A stretch of 64,000 bases of DNA. Source: Rhizobium sp. FKL33 (lineage in GTDB: Bacteria; Pseudomonadota; Alphaproteobacteria; Rhizobiales; Rhizobiaceae). Where the stretch lies: positions 1-64,000 of the forward strand of contig NZ_STFX01000008.1 in the NCBI RefSeq assembly GCF_005222915.1, given 5' to 3'. The notes beneath the pieces are model-generated. The model saw only the letters and a program-made list of their open reading frames with translations, was not told where the DNA came from and searched no databases. Positions 18,653 through 30,917 of this stretch are shown in pieces. The position numbers were made by a program, and so were the translations under genes. The first letter of the stretch is position 1. Each line of letters opens with the position of its first letter.

Positions 18653-19773
18653 GCGTGAACCCCTTTGAATTCTGCAACCGTTTCGCCGCGGGCGATCGCT
18701 TCGACCAGATCGGCGAGCGTGTCGGCGGCTTGCGGCCTGCCCGTCTGGCGGGCGGCGCTCGCCATGGCGGCGAGCCGGTCCGGCTCGGCCATGGCGGCAG
18801 TGATGATAGTGGCGATGCGCTCCGGCGTCAGCTCGGCTTGCGCGATGACCTCGGCGCCGCCTTTGGCCTTCAGCGCCGCCGCATTGGCGGCCTGGTCGTG
18901 ATCGAGCGCATAGGGATAAGGCACGAGCACGGAGGGACGGCCGATGACCGCGAGTTCGGAGACGGTGGAGGCTCCGGACCTGCAGAAGACAAGATGCGCC
19001 TTGGCGAGTTTCTCCGGCATGTCGCCGAAGAAGGGCGCGACCTCGGCCGAAAGATTGAGCTTGGCGTAGGCGGCGGCGACCGTATCCTTGTCTTCGGGGC
19101 GTGCCTGCTGGACGATCCGAAGCCGCGCGCGCTGCGCCTGATCGATCAGGCAGATCGCCGCCGGGATGGCTTTTGAGAAGAACTGCGCGCCCTGGCTGCC
19201 GCCGAACACTAGGAGTTCGAACGGATCCTCGCCGTAAGAGGGCTGGTAGGGGTGGCCGGCGGCTGAGATGACGCCAGGACGAACCGGATTGCCCGTCACC
19301 AGCGTTTTCACGGCGAAGGCGCCGTTGTTCTCCGGCAGGAAGCCGCCGGCGATGGCGTCGACGCGCGGCGCGAGCTTCTTGTTGGCCCGGCCCATCACGG
19401 CGTTCTGCTCGTGGATGAGCGTCGGTATGCCGAGGCTCGAGGCCGCCATCAAAGGCGGCGCGGTGGGATAGCCGCCGAAACCGACGACGGCCAATGGTTT
19501 GATGCGCTGAAATAGCGCCTTCGCCTTGCGCATGCCGGTCCACAGCGTCCAGCCGGTCTTCAGGATCGCATAAGGCGTCTTGGAGGCGAAGGTGGCCGAG
19601 GGCACGACATGGATCTCGTCGGCTGGAAATTTGCCGGCGAAGCGCTCGGCGCGGCTGTCGGTGACCAGATGCACGGAATAGCCGCGCGCCCGGAGCGCAT
19701 GGCCCAAAGCTTCGGCCGGAAACAAATGGCCGCCGGTTCCCCCGGCAGCCAGAGCGATAATGCCCTTGCTCAT
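18649..19773 (-). CDS. murG: Lipid II synthase MurG
   Basis: MurG transfers GlcNAc from UDP-GlcNAc to lipid I at the inner face of the membrane. The 374-residue protein has the first G-loop [18 protein letters not shown], the block [16 protein letters not shown], and the UDP-GlcNAc site [14 protein letters not shown] with [24 protein letters not shown] near the C-terminus. It starts 4 bp after the ftsW stop and overlaps murC. Confidence 0.97.
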   Translation of the reverse strand: MSKGIIALAAGGTGGHLFPAEALGHALRARGYSVHLVTDSRAERFAGKFPADEIHVVPSATFASKTPYAILKTGWTLWTGMRKAKALFQRIKPLAVVGFGGYPTAPPLMAASSLGIPTLIHEQNAVMGRANKKLAPRVDAIAGGFLPENNGAFAVKTLVTGNPVRPGVISAAGHPYQPSYGEDPFELLVFGGSQGAQFFSKAIPAAICLIDQAQRARLRIVQQARPEDKDTVAAAYAKLNLSAEVAPFFGDMPEKLAKAHLVFCRSGASTVSELAVIGRPSVLVPYPYALDHDQAANAAALKAKGGAEVIAQAELTPERIATIITAAMAEPDRLAAMASAARQTGRPQAADTLADLVEAIARGETVAEFKGVHA

Positions 19774-19777
19774 CTTT

Positions 19778-20932
19778 TTACTCCGCAGGCGCCAAAGTCG
19801 GTGCGCGGAACAGGCTGCGCTCCTGCGCGCGCTTTTCCGGCCGCTGACGCGTGAGTGCGAGAACGAAACCGGCGGTCACGCATATGGCAATCTGCGACGA
19901 ACCGCCATAGGAAATCAGCGGCAACGTCATGCCTTTGGCGGGCAGAAGCTGGAGATTGACGCCGATATTGATGATCGACTGGAAGCCGATCTGCAGCACG
20001 AGGCCGGCCACGGCGAAACGGGTGAAATCGTTGCGGTCGCCGCGCGCATGCGCGAGGCCGCGCATGACCACGAAGCCATAGAGCGCGACGAGCGCCATGC
20101 AGAAGACGACGCCGAATTCCTCCGCCGCCACCGAGAAGACGAAGTCGGTATGGCTGTCGGGCAGGATGCGCTTGACCACGCCCTCGCCCGGCCCCATGCC
20201 GAACCAGCCGCCGCGCACGATGGCGTCATGGGCGGTGTCGACCTGGAAGGTGTTGCCCTCTCCGGTGAGGAACTGGTTGATGCGCTGGGCGGCGTGCGGC
20301 AGCACGGTATAGGCGACGAACAGGCCGCCCGCTCCGCCGATCGCCATCAGGATGATCCAGAACCAAGGCATGCCGGCCATGAAAAACATCGAGCCCCAGA
20401 CCGCCGAGGTCAGGATCGTCTGACCGAGATCCGGCTCCGCCACCAGCAGCGCCGCCACGATCACGAACAACATCATCGCGAACAGATTGCCGGGAATGTC
20501 CGGCTGCTTCTGGTTTTCAGAAAACAACCAGGCGCAGACCACGACAAAGGCGGGCTTCATGAATTCCGAAGGCTGTATCGACAGGAAAGAGAGGGTGATC
20601 CAGCGTCTGGAACCCTTCACCTCCATGCCGATAAACAACACCAGCACCATCATCACCAGCGCCGTCAGCAGCATGATCATGGCGACGCGGCGCACCTGGC
20701 GAGGCGTTAGGAAAGATAGTCCGAACATGACAGCCAGCGACGGCAGCATGAACAGGCCGTGACGTTCGACGAAATGGAACTGGTCGAGCCCGATGCGCTC
20801 GGCGACCGCCGGAGACGCGGCGAAGGACAGCATGAAACCGATACCGAGCAGCAGCACGAACACTGCGAGGAACAGGCGGTCGATCGTCCAGAACCATTCG
20901 GCCAAAGGCCCGCGTTCAGCTCTGCTCACCAT
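19778..20932 (-). CDS. ftsW: Peptidoglycan polymerase FtsW (SEDS family)
   Basis: FtsW is the septal SEDS glycosyltransferase that works with FtsI. The 384-residue product from the ATG at 20932 has about ten membrane segments and the conserved AEPDLGQT block, with the catalytic-type Asp, and the late block [20 protein letters not shown] lies 8 nt before this ATG; the open frame extends 25 codons further, but without a good ribosome binding site. A CtrA-type box lies 57-71 bp upstream, so ftsW-murG-murC-murB may have its own promoter. Confidence 0.95.
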   Translation of the reverse strand: MVSRAERGPLAEWFWTIDRLFLAVFVLLLGIGFMLSFAASPAVAERIGLDQFHFVERHGLFMLPSLAVMFGLSFLTPRQVRRVAMIMLLTALVMMVLVLFIGMEVKGSRRWITLSFLSIQPSEFMKPAFVVVCAWLFSENQKQPDIPGNLFAMMLFVIVAALLVAEPDLGQTILTSAVWGSMFFMAGMPWFWIILMAIGGAGGLFVAYTVLPHAAQRINQFLTGEGNTFQVDTAHDAIVRGGWFGMGPGEGVVKRILPDSHTDFVFSVAAEEFGVVFCMALVALYGFVVMRGLAHARGDRNDFTRFAVAGLVLQIGFQSIINIGVNLQLLPAKGMTLPLISYGGSSQIAICVTAGFVLALTRQRPEKRAQERSLFRAPTLAPAE

Positions 20933-20988
20933 CAAATCACCTCTTCGCGCCGCAACGGATTTTTCCCGCGAGAATGCAGGCAAATTTC

Positions 20989-21003
20989 TTAATTTGTCAT
21001 TAA
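20989..21003 (-). promoter_or_regulatory. CtrA-type box upstream of ftsW
   Basis: TTAA, seven bases (TTTGTCA), TTAA, followed by CC, sits in the 136-bp murD-ftsW gap, one of the few real gaps in the operon. It fits the CtrA consensus as well as the ddl box does. Binding is inferred. Confidence 0.55.
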
Positions 21004-21068
21004 CCACGCCTGGTGGATCACCAAGGGATCGGAGCTTACGCCCCGAACCCTGTGACAGGCTGAAGGCT

Positions 21069-22469
<1,401 letters not shown>

Positions 22470-22476
22470 GACGTCC

Positions 22477-23577
22477 TCAGCGGATTTTCAGCGTGGACAG
22501 GCCGATCAGCGCCAGGATCACCGAGATGATCCAGAAGCGGATCACCACCTGGCTTTCCGTCCAGCCCTTTTTCTCGAAATGGTGATGGATCGGCGCCATC
22601 AGGAAGACGCGCTTGCCGGTGAGCTTGAAGCTGCCCACCTGAATGATCACCGACAGCGTTTCCATCACGAAGACACCGCCGATGATCGCCATGACGATCT
22701 CATGCTTGGTGGCCACAGCGATCGAGCCGATCAGGCCGCCCAGCGACAGCGAGCCGGTGTCGCCCATGAAGATGGCGGCCGGCGGCGCGTTGAACCAGAG
22801 GAAGCCGAGGCCAGCGCCGATGACGGTGGCGACGACGACGGTCAATTCGCCGGTGCCCGGCACGAAATTGACCTGCAGGTAATTGGCGAACACCGCATTG
22901 CCGACGAGATAGGCGATGGCGCCGAAGGAGGCGGAGGCGATCATCACAGGCACGATAGCGAGACCGTCGAGGCCGTCGGTGAAATTCACCGCATTGCCGG
23001 CCGCCACGATCACGAAGGCGCCGAAGACGATGAAAAACCAGCCGAGATCGAGCAGCAGGTCCTTGAAGAAGGGAAAGGCGATGGACGAACCGATGTCGAT
23101 GCCGTTCGGACCCACCGATTTGGCGGCCAGCATCATGAAGAACACGGCGATCGCCGCGATCACGAATTCGGTGAGCAGGCGCATGCGGCCCGAAAAGCCG
23201 GCGGTCGATTGCTTGGTGACCTTGAGATAGTCGTCATAGAAGCCGATGAGCCCGAAGCCGAGCATCACCAGAAGGCAGCTGACCACATAGACATTGCCGA
23301 GATCGGCCCAGAGCAGCGACGAGGCGACGACGGAGGCGAGGATCATCAGCCCGCCCATGGTCGGCGTGCCGGCCTTCTTGAAATGGGTCTGCGGCCCGTC
23401 GGCGCGGATCGGCTGACCTTTGCCCTGGCGGACGCGCAAGGAGTCGATGATCTTCGGTCCGAAAAAGAACACGATCAGCGCCGAGGTGAACAGCGCGGCT
23501 CCCGCCCTGAAGGTGATGTACCGAAACAGGTTGAACACCTGCAGGTGATCCGAGAGCTCCACCAGCCACAACAGCAT
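22477..23577 (-). CDS. mraY: Phospho-N-acetylmuramoyl-pentapeptide transferase MraY
   Basis: MraY joins phospho-MurNAc-pentapeptide to undecaprenyl phosphate, giving lipid I. The 366-residue protein has ten membrane segments and the family blocks [19 protein letters not shown] with the Asp pair, [14 protein letters not shown] and [23 protein letters not shown] lies before the ATG at 23577. The frame is open further upstream, into the murF end, but without a supporting start. Confidence 0.97.
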   Translation of the reverse strand: MLLWLVELSDHLQVFNLFRYITFRAGAALFTSALIVFFFGPKIIDSLRVRQGKGQPIRADGPQTHFKKAGTPTMGGLMILASVVASSLLWADLGNVYVVSCLLVMLGFGLIGFYDDYLKVTKQSTAGFSGRMRLLTEFVIAAIAVFFMMLAAKSVGPNGIDIGSSIAFPFFKDLLLDLGWFFIVFGAFVIVAAGNAVNFTDGLDGLAIVPVMIASASFGAIAYLVGNAVFANYLQVNFVPGTGELTVVVATVIGAGLGFLWFNAPPAAIFMGDTGSLSLGGLIGSIAVATKHEIVMAIIGGVFVMETLSVIIQVGSFKLTGKRVFLMAPIHHHFEKKGWTESQVVIRFWIISVILALIGLSTLKIR

Positions 23578-23597
23578 CCGCGCTTTTCCTTCCGTCC

Positions 23598-25019
23598 TTA
23601 AGCCGACGTCGACGCCGGATATTGTTCCATGAGCGCAGCGACGATCCGCCCGCATCCCGAGCCGTTCGACGATTTGATCATCACCACGTCGCCCGGCCTG
23701 ACATTGTCGACCACATAGGCCTTCATTTCATCCACGGTCGGCCAATAAAGCACCGAGCGGCTGTCGCCAAGGGCGTCGCGCAAATAGGCCATGTCGGGAC
23801 CGGCGAGCCATACCGCATCGATCGGCTCCGCGCCAATGGGCTGGGCGAGATCGGCATGCACCTGCGGGGAGTAATCCCCCATTTCCAGCATGTCGCCGAG
23901 CACGGCGATGCGGCGTCCGCCCGCATCGGGCTTTGCCGCGCCCAAAAGCGCGATCGCCGCCCGCATCGAGGCGGGATTGGCGTTGTAGCTCTCGTCGATC
24001 AGCGTGAAGGCGCCGCCCGGCGTCGTGAGGCGGCTGCGCGCCCCGCGGCCCTTGCCCGCGCCGACGCCGGCGAAGGCCGATACGACCGTGTCGAGATCAG
24101 CGCCTGCGAGGTAGGAGGCCGCGAGCACGGCGAGCGCGTTTTCGGCGATATGGCGGCCCGGCGCCTGGATCGCCACCTCGATGGTGCGGCCGGCGACGAT
24201 GGCCCAGAACACGCCGTGCTGATCTTCCTGCTGGTAATCGATCAGCCGGAAATCCGCCTTGGCATGGGCGCCGAAGGAATAGGTGTGGGCGACGTGGGCC
24301 TCGGCCGCCAACTGGTCGAGAAGCTCGAATTGCTCGATGTCGCGGTTGATCAGCGCGGCGCCATTCTCGGCAACCCCTTCGAAGATCTCCGCCTTGGCGC
24401 GGGCGATTTCGTCGAGGCCAGAAAAATTGCCGAGATGGGCGGCGGCGATCGTGGTGATGATCGCCACATGCGGACGCACCATCTTCACCAGCGGACGGAT
24501 TTCGTTCGGATGGTTCATGCCGATTTCGAAGACGCCGTAATCAGCGTCCGCCGGCATACGGGCGAGCGTCAGCGGCACGCCCCAGTGATTGTTGAAGGAG
24601 GCCGGCGAGTAATGCACCTTGCCCGCCGCGCCCAGCACCTGGCGCAACATGTCCTTGGTCGTGGTCTTGCCGACCGAACCGGTGACGGCGATGATGCGGG
24701 CGTTGGAGCGATCGCGCGCGGCGCGGCCGAGCTTCTCCATGGCTTCGAGCACATCGGGCACCACCAGCATCGGCGCATTGACGGCGCCGAGCGCCGGCAG
24801 CTTGCCTTCGCTGACCACCAGCAGCGCCGCGCCATGGGCGGCGGCGATATTGGCGTAGTCATGTCCGTCGACGCGGTCGCCCTTGATGGCGAAAAACGCC
24901 TCGCCCGGCTGGATCGCCCTGGAGTCGATCGAAATGCCGGTGATGCCGGCGGGCAAAGTCCCCCGCGGGCGGCCATGGGTGGCGGCGATCAGGTCTTCAC
25001 TGGTCCAGAGATAGGCCAT
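23598..25019 (-). CDS. murF: UDP-MurNAc-tripeptide--D-Ala-D-Ala ligase MurF
   Basis: MurF adds the Ddl product D-Ala-D-Ala to complete the pentapeptide. The 473-residue protein has the P-loop [14 protein letters not shown], the block [10 protein letters not shown], the metal-binding GMNHPNEI, and the C-terminal domain with [17 protein letters not shown] and [17 protein letters not shown] precedes the ATG, 3 bp after the murE stop. The last residues reach into the region before mraY without overlap. Confidence 0.97.
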   Translation of the reverse strand: MAYLWTSEDLIAATHGRPRGTLPAGITGISIDSRAIQPGEAFFAIKGDRVDGHDYANIAAAHGAALLVVSEGKLPALGAVNAPMLVVPDVLEAMEKLGRAARDRSNARIIAVTGSVGKTTTKDMLRQVLGAAGKVHYSPASFNNHWGVPLTLARMPADADYGVFEIGMNHPNEIRPLVKMVRPHVAIITTIAAAHLGNFSGLDEIARAKAEIFEGVAENGAALINRDIEQFELLDQLAAEAHVAHTYSFGAHAKADFRLIDYQQEDQHGVFWAIVAGRTIEVAIQAPGRHIAENALAVLAASYLAGADLDTVVSAFAGVGAGKGRGARSRLTTPGGAFTLIDESYNANPASMRAAIALLGAAKPDAGGRRIAVLGDMLEMGDYSPQVHADLAQPIGAEPIDAVWLAGPDMAYLRDALGDSRSVLYWPTVDEMKAYVVDNVRPGDVVMIKSSNGSGCGRIVAALMEQYPASTSA

Positions 25020-25022
25020 GGA

Positions 25023-26468
25023 TCATCCTTTGAGCGCGTTGCGGATTTCCTCGTGATCGGAAAAGGGCAGCACGACATCGCCGATCTTCTGCCCCTCCTC
25101 ATGCCCCTTGCCGGCGACGATCAGCGTGTCGCCCGCCGCAAGCAACGAAACGGCGTGGCGGATCGCTTCATGCCGGTCGCCGATCTCGATCGCGCCTGGG
25201 GCGGCGGCCGTGATCTCAGAACGGATCGTGGCCGGGTCTTCGCTGCGCGGATTGTCGTCGGTGACGATCACCACATCCGAAAGCCGTGTGGCCACCTCGC
25301 CCATGATCGGGCGCTTGCCCTTGTCGCGATCGCCGCCGCAGCCGACCACGGTGACGATCCGGCCGGTGGTGAAGGGGCGCACCGAGGTCAGCACATTGGT
25401 CAGCGCGTCGGGCTTGTGGGCGTAATCGACATAGCAGAGCGCGCCTTCAGAGGTCTTGCCGACCAGCTCCAGCCGTCCCGGCGCGCCCTTGAGGTGATCG
25501 AGCGCGTCGAAAGCTTTTTCCTGGTCCGCGCCGGTCGACAGCGCCAGCCCGAGCGACACCAGCGCATTGGCGATCTGGAAATCGCCGGCCAGCGGCAGAT
25601 GGATTTCATAGATGGCGTCGCCGAAATGGATCTCCGCCACCTGCTTGTCGCGATAATGCTCGACCCGCTTCAGCACGAGATAATCCCCGAAGCGGCCGAC
25701 CTTGCGCACATCGAGCCCGGCCTTGCGCGCCGCCGACGCCGCCTTGTCCGACCATTCGTCATCGGCGAAGATCACCGCCGGCGCGCCCTTGGGCATCAGC
25801 GTGTCGAACAGCCGCATCTTGCAGGCGAAATACTCTTCCATCGTCGGATGGTAATCGAGATGGTCGCGACCGAGATTGGTGAAGGCGGCGGCGGAGAGCT
25901 TGACGCCGTCGAGACGGCGCTGGTCGAGGCCATGGCTGGAGGCCTCCATCGCGGCATGCGTCACGCCTTCGGCTTTCAGTTCCGCCAGCAGTTTCTGCAG
26001 CGTCACCGGATCGGGCGTGGTGAGAGAGCCCTCGTCGATGCGGCCGGGCGCGATCACGCCGGTGGTGCCGATCTGCGCGGCCGCCAAGCCGGCATGCGCC
26101 CAGATCTGCCGTGTGAAAGAGGCGACCGAGGTCTTGCCGGCGGTGCCGGTGACGGCGACCATGGTCTCCGGCTGGCCGGGATGCAGCGCTGCGGCGGCCA
26201 GCGCCAGCGCGCGGCGCGGATCGTCCGCCGCGATCACCGGCAGGCTGGACGAGGCCGAAGCCCCGGTTTGAACGAGAATGGCGGCGGCGCCCTTCGCTTC
26301 GGCGTCGCCGATGAACTTGCCGCCGTCGGTCTTGACTCCTGAAAGCGCCACGAACAGGTCGCCCGGCTTCACCTGTCGGCTGTCGGAGGTCACGCCGGTG
26401 ATGTCGATTTGATCAGCCGCGCCGTCGATGCGCGCGCCTGCCTCTTGAAGCACATCGCCGAGTTTCAT
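25023..26468 (-). CDS. murE: UDP-MurNAc-tripeptide synthetase MurE (meso-DAP adding)
   Basis: MurE adds the third stem residue. The 481-residue protein has the P-loop [13 protein letters not shown] and the block [17 protein letters not shown] with the metal site. Near residue 400 it has [10 protein letters not shown], whose DNPR motif specifies meso-diaminopimelate, as expected for a Gram-negative. GAGGGGG precedes the ATG. The gap to the ftsI stop is 54 bp. Confidence 0.97.
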   Translation of the reverse strand: MKLGDVLQEAGARIDGAADQIDITGVTSDSRQVKPGDLFVALSGVKTDGGKFIGDAEAKGAAAILVQTGASASSSLPVIAADDPRRALALAAAALHPGQPETMVAVTGTAGKTSVASFTRQIWAHAGLAAAQIGTTGVIAPGRIDEGSLTTPDPVTLQKLLAELKAEGVTHAAMEASSHGLDQRRLDGVKLSAAAFTNLGRDHLDYHPTMEEYFACKMRLFDTLMPKGAPAVIFADDEWSDKAASAARKAGLDVRKVGRFGDYLVLKRVEHYRDKQVAEIHFGDAIYEIHLPLAGDFQIANALVSLGLALSTGADQEKAFDALDHLKGAPGRLELVGKTSEGALCYVDYAHKPDALTNVLTSVRPFTTGRIVTVVGCGGDRDKGKRPIMGEVATRLSDVVIVTDDNPRSEDPATIRSEITAAAPGAIEIGDRHEAIRHAVSLLAAGDTLIVAGKGHEEGQKIGDVVLPFSDHEEIRNALKG

Positions 26469-26522
26469 GTCGCCCCCTCAGTCTTGTCTCTCGAAACGAA
26501 TCCGTGGGATCGTTTATGCCGC

Positions 26523-28277
26523 TCAATAAGACACAAGCAAGGCATTTCCATCAGGGCCGAACTTCGCCTTCACCCCGAGAAGCGCCCCCGCCCGGCGGAT
26601 GATGTTGCCCGCGATCACGCCGGCATTGCAGCCCGCGGTGACGCCGCAGCCCTTATAGGCTTTCTTCGGCTCGTCGACGATCGACAGCACCACATATTTC
26701 GGATTTTCGACCGGGAAAGCGGAGAGGAACGCGTTGAAGCGCACATTGCCCGCATAGCGGCCGTTGACGACTTTCTCCGCGGTGCCGGTCTTGCCGCCGA
26801 CATTAAAGCCGGCGATGTTGGCGCGGCTGCCCGAACCGTCGAGCACATTGGCGCGGAACAGGTAGCGCATGTTTTCCACCGTGCGCTCGTTGACCACGGC
26901 CTTGGCGATTTCGTTGGCCTGTTCCTGGTTTCGGATCAGGAAGGTCGGCGGCAGGAGCTTGCCGCCATTCATCAGCGCGGCGCCGGCCACCGCCGTCTGC
27001 AGCGGCGTGGTCGACACGCCATGGCCGAAGGCCACGGTCATCGAGGTGATCTTCTTCCAGGTCTTGGGCTGGGACGGCGCCGCCACTTCCGGCAGTTCCG
27101 TCTCCATGCGGGTGAGCAGGCCGAGCCGGGTGAGAAATTCTCGGTGCCCCTCTACGCCCACGGCGTCAGCCATGCGCGCCGAACCGATATTGGAGGAGTG
27201 GATGAACACATCGCGGACCGAGAGAATGCGGCGCGTGGCGTGGAAGTCGTGAATGGTGAAGCCGCCGATATAGAGCGGCTTGCGCGCGTCGAACGTGTCG
27301 TTCATCGACACTTTGCCGGAGTCGAGCGCCATGGCCGTGGTGAAGGCCTTGAAGGTCGAGCCCATTTCGAAGACGCCGCCAGACATGCGGTTCATGCCGC
27401 TCTTGGTCTTGAGGTCGATAGTCTCGCCGGGATTGTTGGGGTCGAAATCGGGCGCGGACGCCATGCCCAGCACTTCGCCGGTGTTGACGTCGAGCACCAC
27501 GGCGCCGGCGGCGATCGCATCGAAATCCGTCAGGCCGCGCTTGATCTCGTCATGGATGATGTTCTGCACCCTGAGATCGATGGACAAGCGGACAGGCTCG
27601 AGCTCGGATGTGCTGGTCATGCCGATGGCGGCGAGATCGGCGAGACCCTGATTGTCGAGATATTTCTCCATGCCCGCCACGCCGCGGTTGTCGATATTGA
27701 CGTAACCGACGACATGAGCTGCGGCGTCGCCGGCCGGGTAGAACCGGCGCTTGGCCGGACGGAAACCGACGCCGGGAATGCCGAGCGACAGGATTTCGCT
27801 CTGCTGCTTGGGCGTCAGCTGCCGCTGCAGCCACTGGAAGCGCGAATTGGAGGTGAGCTTCTTGTAGATCGCCTTGCGATCGAGATTGGGCAGCACGGTG
27901 GAAAGGAGCTCCACCGCCTCGTCGGGGTCGACGATCTTGTGCGGCTCGGCGAACAGCGACACGGTGCGCACGTCGGTCGCGAGAATTTCGCCGTTGCGGT
28001 CGAGAATGTCGGGGCGCGAGGCGACCTGATTTTCCGCCGGCCGGATCGACGACACCGTTTCCGGCGGGGTCATGCCGTAATAGACCAGCCGGCCGCCGAT
28101 CACGGCGTAAACCAGCGTGAAGGCGCCGATCATGATGGCGATGCGGCTTCGGGCCTGCTGGCCCGATGTCTTGCGCACGCCCTGGAAGGTCAGGCCTTTT
28201 TCGGACTCGTGACCACGCGGCCCGGCGCTGAAATGCGCCTTGCTCTTCAATACCATGATGCGGGAAAGGAAGGACAT
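26523..28277 (-). CDS. ftsI: Septal transpeptidase FtsI (PBP3)
   Basis: FtsI cross-links septal peptidoglycan and partners FtsW. The 584-residue bitopic protein has one N-terminal membrane segment (IMIGAFTLVYAVIGGRLVYYG), the dimerisation domain, and the penicillin-binding domain with SxxK in GSTFKAF, SxN in HSSNIGSARM and KTG in GGKTGTAEK. Its ATG overlaps the ftsL stop (TAATG). C-terminal residues after KTG are shorter than in E. coli because no processed tail is present. Confidence 0.97.
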   Translation of the reverse strand: MSFLSRIMVLKSKAHFSAGPRGHESEKGLTFQGVRKTSGQQARSRIAIMIGAFTLVYAVIGGRLVYYGMTPPETVSSIRPAENQVASRPDILDRNGEILATDVRTVSLFAEPHKIVDPDEAVELLSTVLPNLDRKAIYKKLTSNSRFQWLQRQLTPKQQSEILSLGIPGVGFRPAKRRFYPAGDAAAHVVGYVNIDNRGVAGMEKYLDNQGLADLAAIGMTSTSELEPVRLSIDLRVQNIIHDEIKRGLTDFDAIAAGAVVLDVNTGEVLGMASAPDFDPNNPGETIDLKTKSGMNRMSGGVFEMGSTFKAFTTAMALDSGKVSMNDTFDARKPLYIGGFTIHDFHATRRILSVRDVFIHSSNIGSARMADAVGVEGHREFLTRLGLLTRMETELPEVAAPSQPKTWKKITSMTVAFGHGVSTTPLQTAVAGAALMNGGKLLPPTFLIRNQEQANEIAKAVVNERTVENMRYLFRANVLDGSGSRANIAGFNVGGKTGTAEKVVNGRYAGNVRFNAFLSAFPVENPKYVVLSIVDEPKKAYKGCGVTAGCNAGVIAGNIIRRAGALLGVKAKFGPDGNALLVSY

Positions 28278-28684
28278 TAGCGCGCCACCGATCCTGTCTT
28301 GATGTCATCCGTCTTGGGTTTCTTGCCCGCTGCCGTCTTGTCGTCGGCCTTCTTCTTGCCGTCCTTGGCGTCGGCCTCTTCGACCGGCGGCAGATCGGCC
28401 TTCAGCATCGGCAATTCCGCCGGCTGCACCATCTGCGTCGTGTCGGTCGGCTGCAGCTTGAGCTCTTCCTGATAGAGCGCGATCAGCCGTTCGAGCCGGG
28501 CGGGCTGGGTCAGGAGCGCCCAGTCGGCGCGCAACAGGTCGATCGTGTCCTTCTCCAGCCGGATATTGGCTTCGAGCTTGCGCACTTCGCCGAGCTTCTC
28601 TTCGGCGCGATGCTTGATCGTATAGGTGATGGTCGCCACCGCCGTCATGATCACGATCAGCAGAATGTCCAGCGTGCGCAGCAT
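28277..28684 (-). CDS. ftsL: Cell division protein FtsL
   Basis: This small bitopic divisome protein is recognised mainly by position between rsmH and ftsI. One membrane segment (LDILLIVIMTAVATITYTI) is followed by a heptad coiled coil (EEKLGEVRKLEANIRLEKDT) and the LTQPARLERL block that FtsL proteins share. The C-terminal 50 residues are a charged Lys/Asp-rich tail (DAKDGKKKADDKTAAGKK), found in rhizobial FtsL-like proteins. The length is 135 aa. It overlaps ftsI and starts 1 bp after the rsmH stop. Confidence 0.9.
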   Translation of the reverse strand: MLRTLDILLIVIMTAVATITYTIKHRAEEKLGEVRKLEANIRLEKDTIDLLRADWALLTQPARLERLIALYQEELKLQPTDTTQMVQPAELPMLKADLPPVEEADAKDGKKKADDKTAAGKKPKTDDIKTGSVAR

Positions 28685-28685
28685 G

Positions 28686-29708
28686 TCAGCCTCTCAGTCG
28701 TTCGATGTCGGCGAGTTGCGGCAGGTCGAAGATCGAGGCGTCGGCCTTGCCGGCCTTCGCCTCAGTGCGGACGCCGCAGCGCAGCTTGGCGGAACGGGCG
28801 CGCGGATTGACTTCCGCCTCGGCCTCTGTCGCCTGCACCGCCTGTTTCGGCTCGGGCTTGAAGATGACGGGCGCGGCGGCGATTTCCGGCAGATGCCGCG
28901 ATCCGGACGCCTTGCCGGCGCGATCGCCGAAGAAGCGCTTGACGATGCGATCCTCCAGCGAATGGAAGGTGACGACGACGAGCCGGCCGCCGGGCTTGAG
29001 CGCGCGTTCGGCGGCGAACAGCGCCGATGCCAGTTCGCCGAGCTCGTTGTTGACGAAGACGCGCAGCGCCTGGAAGACGCGGGTGGCCGGATGGATCTTG
29101 TCGGTCATCTTGCGCGGGGTGACGATCTCGATGAGGCCCGCCAGATCGCGCGTGGTCTCGAACGGCTTTTCCAGCCGCTTCTTGTCGATGGCGTGGGCGA
29201 TGCGGCCCGCCTGACGTTCTTCGCCGAGGAAGGAGAAGATGCGGATGAGGTCGTTGACCTTGGCGCGGTTGACGACATCGGCGGCGCTGACGCCCGCGCC
29301 CGACATGCGCATGTCGAGCGGTCCGTTCTTCTGGAAGGAGAAGCCGCGATCGGCCTCGTCGATCTGCATCGAGGAGACGCCGATATCGAGCACCACGCCG
29401 TCGAGCCCGCCTTCGGGAGCGAAGTCGTCGAGCTTGCCGAAATTGGTGTGATGCAGGCTGAAGCGGTCGGGAAACTCGGTGAGAAGCCCCTGCCCCCCGG
29501 CGATCGCCGTGGGGTCGCGATCGAGCGCGATCACCGTCGCGCCCGTCGCCAGAATGGCCCGGCTGTAACCGCCGGCCCCGAATGTGCCGTCGAGAATGAT
29601 GCGGTCTTGCTCCGCCCCGAGATGCGCGAGCACCTCGGACAACATGACCGGGATATGACGCATCGGTCCGCCAATGGCATCGTCCGCTCCGTTGCCATGA
29701 TCCGTCAT
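28686..29708 (-). CDS. rsmH: 16S rRNA (cytosine1402-N4)-methyltransferase RsmH (MraW)
   Basis: RsmH N4-methylates C1402 in the ribosomal P site. The 340-residue protein starts near [12 protein letters not shown], with the SAM motif [57 protein letters not shown] and [16 protein letters not shown] complete the family pattern. I used the ATG at 29708 with AGGA just upstream. An ATG at 29729 that overlaps the mraZ stop (TGATG) would add seven residues and is a fair alternative. The frame is open much further, through mraZ, without meaning. Confidence 0.96.
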   Translation of the reverse strand: MTDHGNGADDAIGGPMRHIPVMLSEVLAHLGAEQDRIILDGTFGAGGYSRAILATGATVIALDRDPTAIAGGQGLLTEFPDRFSLHHTNFGKLDDFAPEGGLDGVVLDIGVSSMQIDEADRGFSFQKNGPLDMRMSGAGVSAADVVNRAKVNDLIRIFSFLGEERQAGRIAHAIDKKRLEKPFETTRDLAGLIEIVTPRKMTDKIHPATRVFQALRVFVNNELGELASALFAAERALKPGGRLVVVTFHSLEDRIVKRFFGDRAGKASGSRHLPEIAAAPVIFKPEPKQAVQATEAEAEVNPRARSAKLRCGVRTEAKAGKADASIFDLPQLADIERLRG

Positions 29709-29728
29709 CGTCCTGTCACCCCGCACCA

Positions 29729-30166
29729 TCAGGAGCCGCGGCTTTCGCCCCGCAACTCCAGTCTCGCCGCATTCTGCGCGGCCAGAAACTGATCCGGCCG
29801 CCACAGCTGAAAGAAATCCGCCCGACCGACGAAGGTCGCCTCGTTTTCGATCCCCGTATAGGTCCGGATGAAATCCGTGACCATCAGGCGACCCTCCGTA
29901 TCGAGCTTCATGTGAACGCCGCCGCCATGAATGAGCAGCGACATCCGGTTTGCTTCCGGCGCAAACGGGTCCATGTCCTGCAGCCGCCTTTCCAGGCGCG
30001 CGAGCAGGTCGGGTCCCCCGACATTGATCGCCGGATAGTGGAAATCCTGAAAGCCGTAGAGCTCCTCGATCCCCTGCGCGGCAAGCACGGCGCGAAAAGA
30101 GGATGGCACGGAGACCCGCCCCTTGGCGTCGACCTTGTTCGTCGCATTGGAAAGGAACCGGCTCAT
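29729..30166 (-). CDS. mraZ: Transcriptional regulator MraZ
   Basis: MraZ is the first gene of the dcw operon and, in E. coli, represses it. The 145-residue protein has two AbrB-like SpoVT folds. The first has [16 protein letters not shown], with the signature DxKGRxxxPxxFR. The second has [19 protein letters not shown], a slightly degenerate copy in which the usual Pro is Thr. It probably forms the ring oligomer of the family. The TGGG boxes at 30343-30376 are its likely target. Confidence 0.96.
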   Translation of the reverse strand: MSRFLSNATNKVDAKGRVSVPSSFRAVLAAQGIEELYGFQDFHYPAINVGGPDLLARLERRLQDMDPFAPEANRMSLLIHGGGVHMKLDTEGRLMVTDFIRTYTGIENEATFVGRADFFQLWRPDQFLAAQNAARLELRGESRGS

Positions 30167-30342
30167 GACGCAATACTTCCGCTTCCAGGAAACGAGCCTC
30201 GCTGGGCGAAACCGTCATCCACTTGATTTTGAACGCGAAAGAGAGGTCCTGTCTCGCCTTTGCGCCCAGGCCGGAAGGATGATCCCACCGGTCTGCACCA
30301 GTCTTGAAGCGGGCTGTCTGTCGCCCTTTTTCAGTGCGCTTT

Positions 30343-30397
30343 TGGGATAGCATGGGACCATATGGGCGTCAATGGGAAGGGTCGCCCGCGAACGGGA
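30343..30397 (-). promoter_or_regulatory. mraZ promoter overlapped by MraZ boxes
   Basis: TGGG starts at 30343, 30353, 30363 and 30373, an exact 10-bp period with 5-nt spacers; CGGGA at 30393 stays in phase. On the leftward strand a promoter lies across them: -35 TTGACG (30372-30367), 17-bp spacer, -10 TATCCC (30349-30344). This matches the TGGGN-N5 repeats bound by MraZ in other bacteria. The rest of 30167-30511 shows no gene; the leader before mraZ would be about 170 nt. Confidence 0.8.
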
Positions 30398-30511
30398 GGC
30401 CGGTCTCCCATTCATAAGCTGTTAAGTTTAACGAAAGGTTGAGAAATGCCGCCGCGAAAGGTCCGCGAGGGACCTCACGCTACGTGAGAAATTATTTTTG
30501 AAGAGAGAAAA

Positions 30512-30917
30512 AATCGCCAGTCGGCCTATAAGCCGGGTTCTGTAAGGCTCCGGATCGCTCCGGAACGTGGCAGCCATTCATCTGGGACGCCGCTTGCGCG
30601 ACGCCTCTCGCAACCCACCCGGACGACTGACCCGGAAACAGGCCTGCCGCATGAAGCGGACGCGTCGTCCCTATTCGGTCTTGCTCCCGGCGGGGCTTGC
30701 CATGCCGTCTCCGTTGCCGGATCCGCGGTGGGCTCTTACCCCACCTTTTCACCCTGACCCGGCATGCCGGGCGGTCTGTTTTCTGTGGCGCTATCCCTGG
30801 GGTCGCCCCCGCCGGACGTTATCCGGCGCCGTGTTTCCGTGGAGCCCGGACTTTCCTCACCCCGCGGCCTTTCGACCACATGCGGAGCGCGGCTGCCCGG
30901 CCGACTGGCGAGGCGGT
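30512..30917 (-). ncRNA. rnpB: RNase P RNA (class A)
   Basis: RNase P RNA is the catalytic RNA that trims tRNA 5' ends. Reading leftward, the 5' part has the universal block GAGGAAAGTCCGGGCTCC (near 30861-30844). The 3' part has ACAGAACCCGGCTTATAGGC (near 30544-30525). The ends pair in a 13-bp P1 helix: TCGCCAGTCGGCC at 30911-30899 with its complement at 30526-30514. A T-rich run (TTTTTTCTCTC) follows the helix and probably terminates it. The length, near 405 nt, is normal. Exact ends are inferred from P1. rnpB upstream of mraZ is common in Rhizobiales. Confidence 0.95.

Noticed and set aside
17237-19543. MurC with a 297-residue N-terminal extension
   Set aside because: The extension is an out-of-frame reading of murG. 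The murC start at 18652 overlaps the murG stop by 4 bp and gives the normal length.
23622-26342. 906-codon open frame on the plus strand
   Set aside because: It is antisense to murF and murE, which have full family motifs. The composition is that of a shadow frame.
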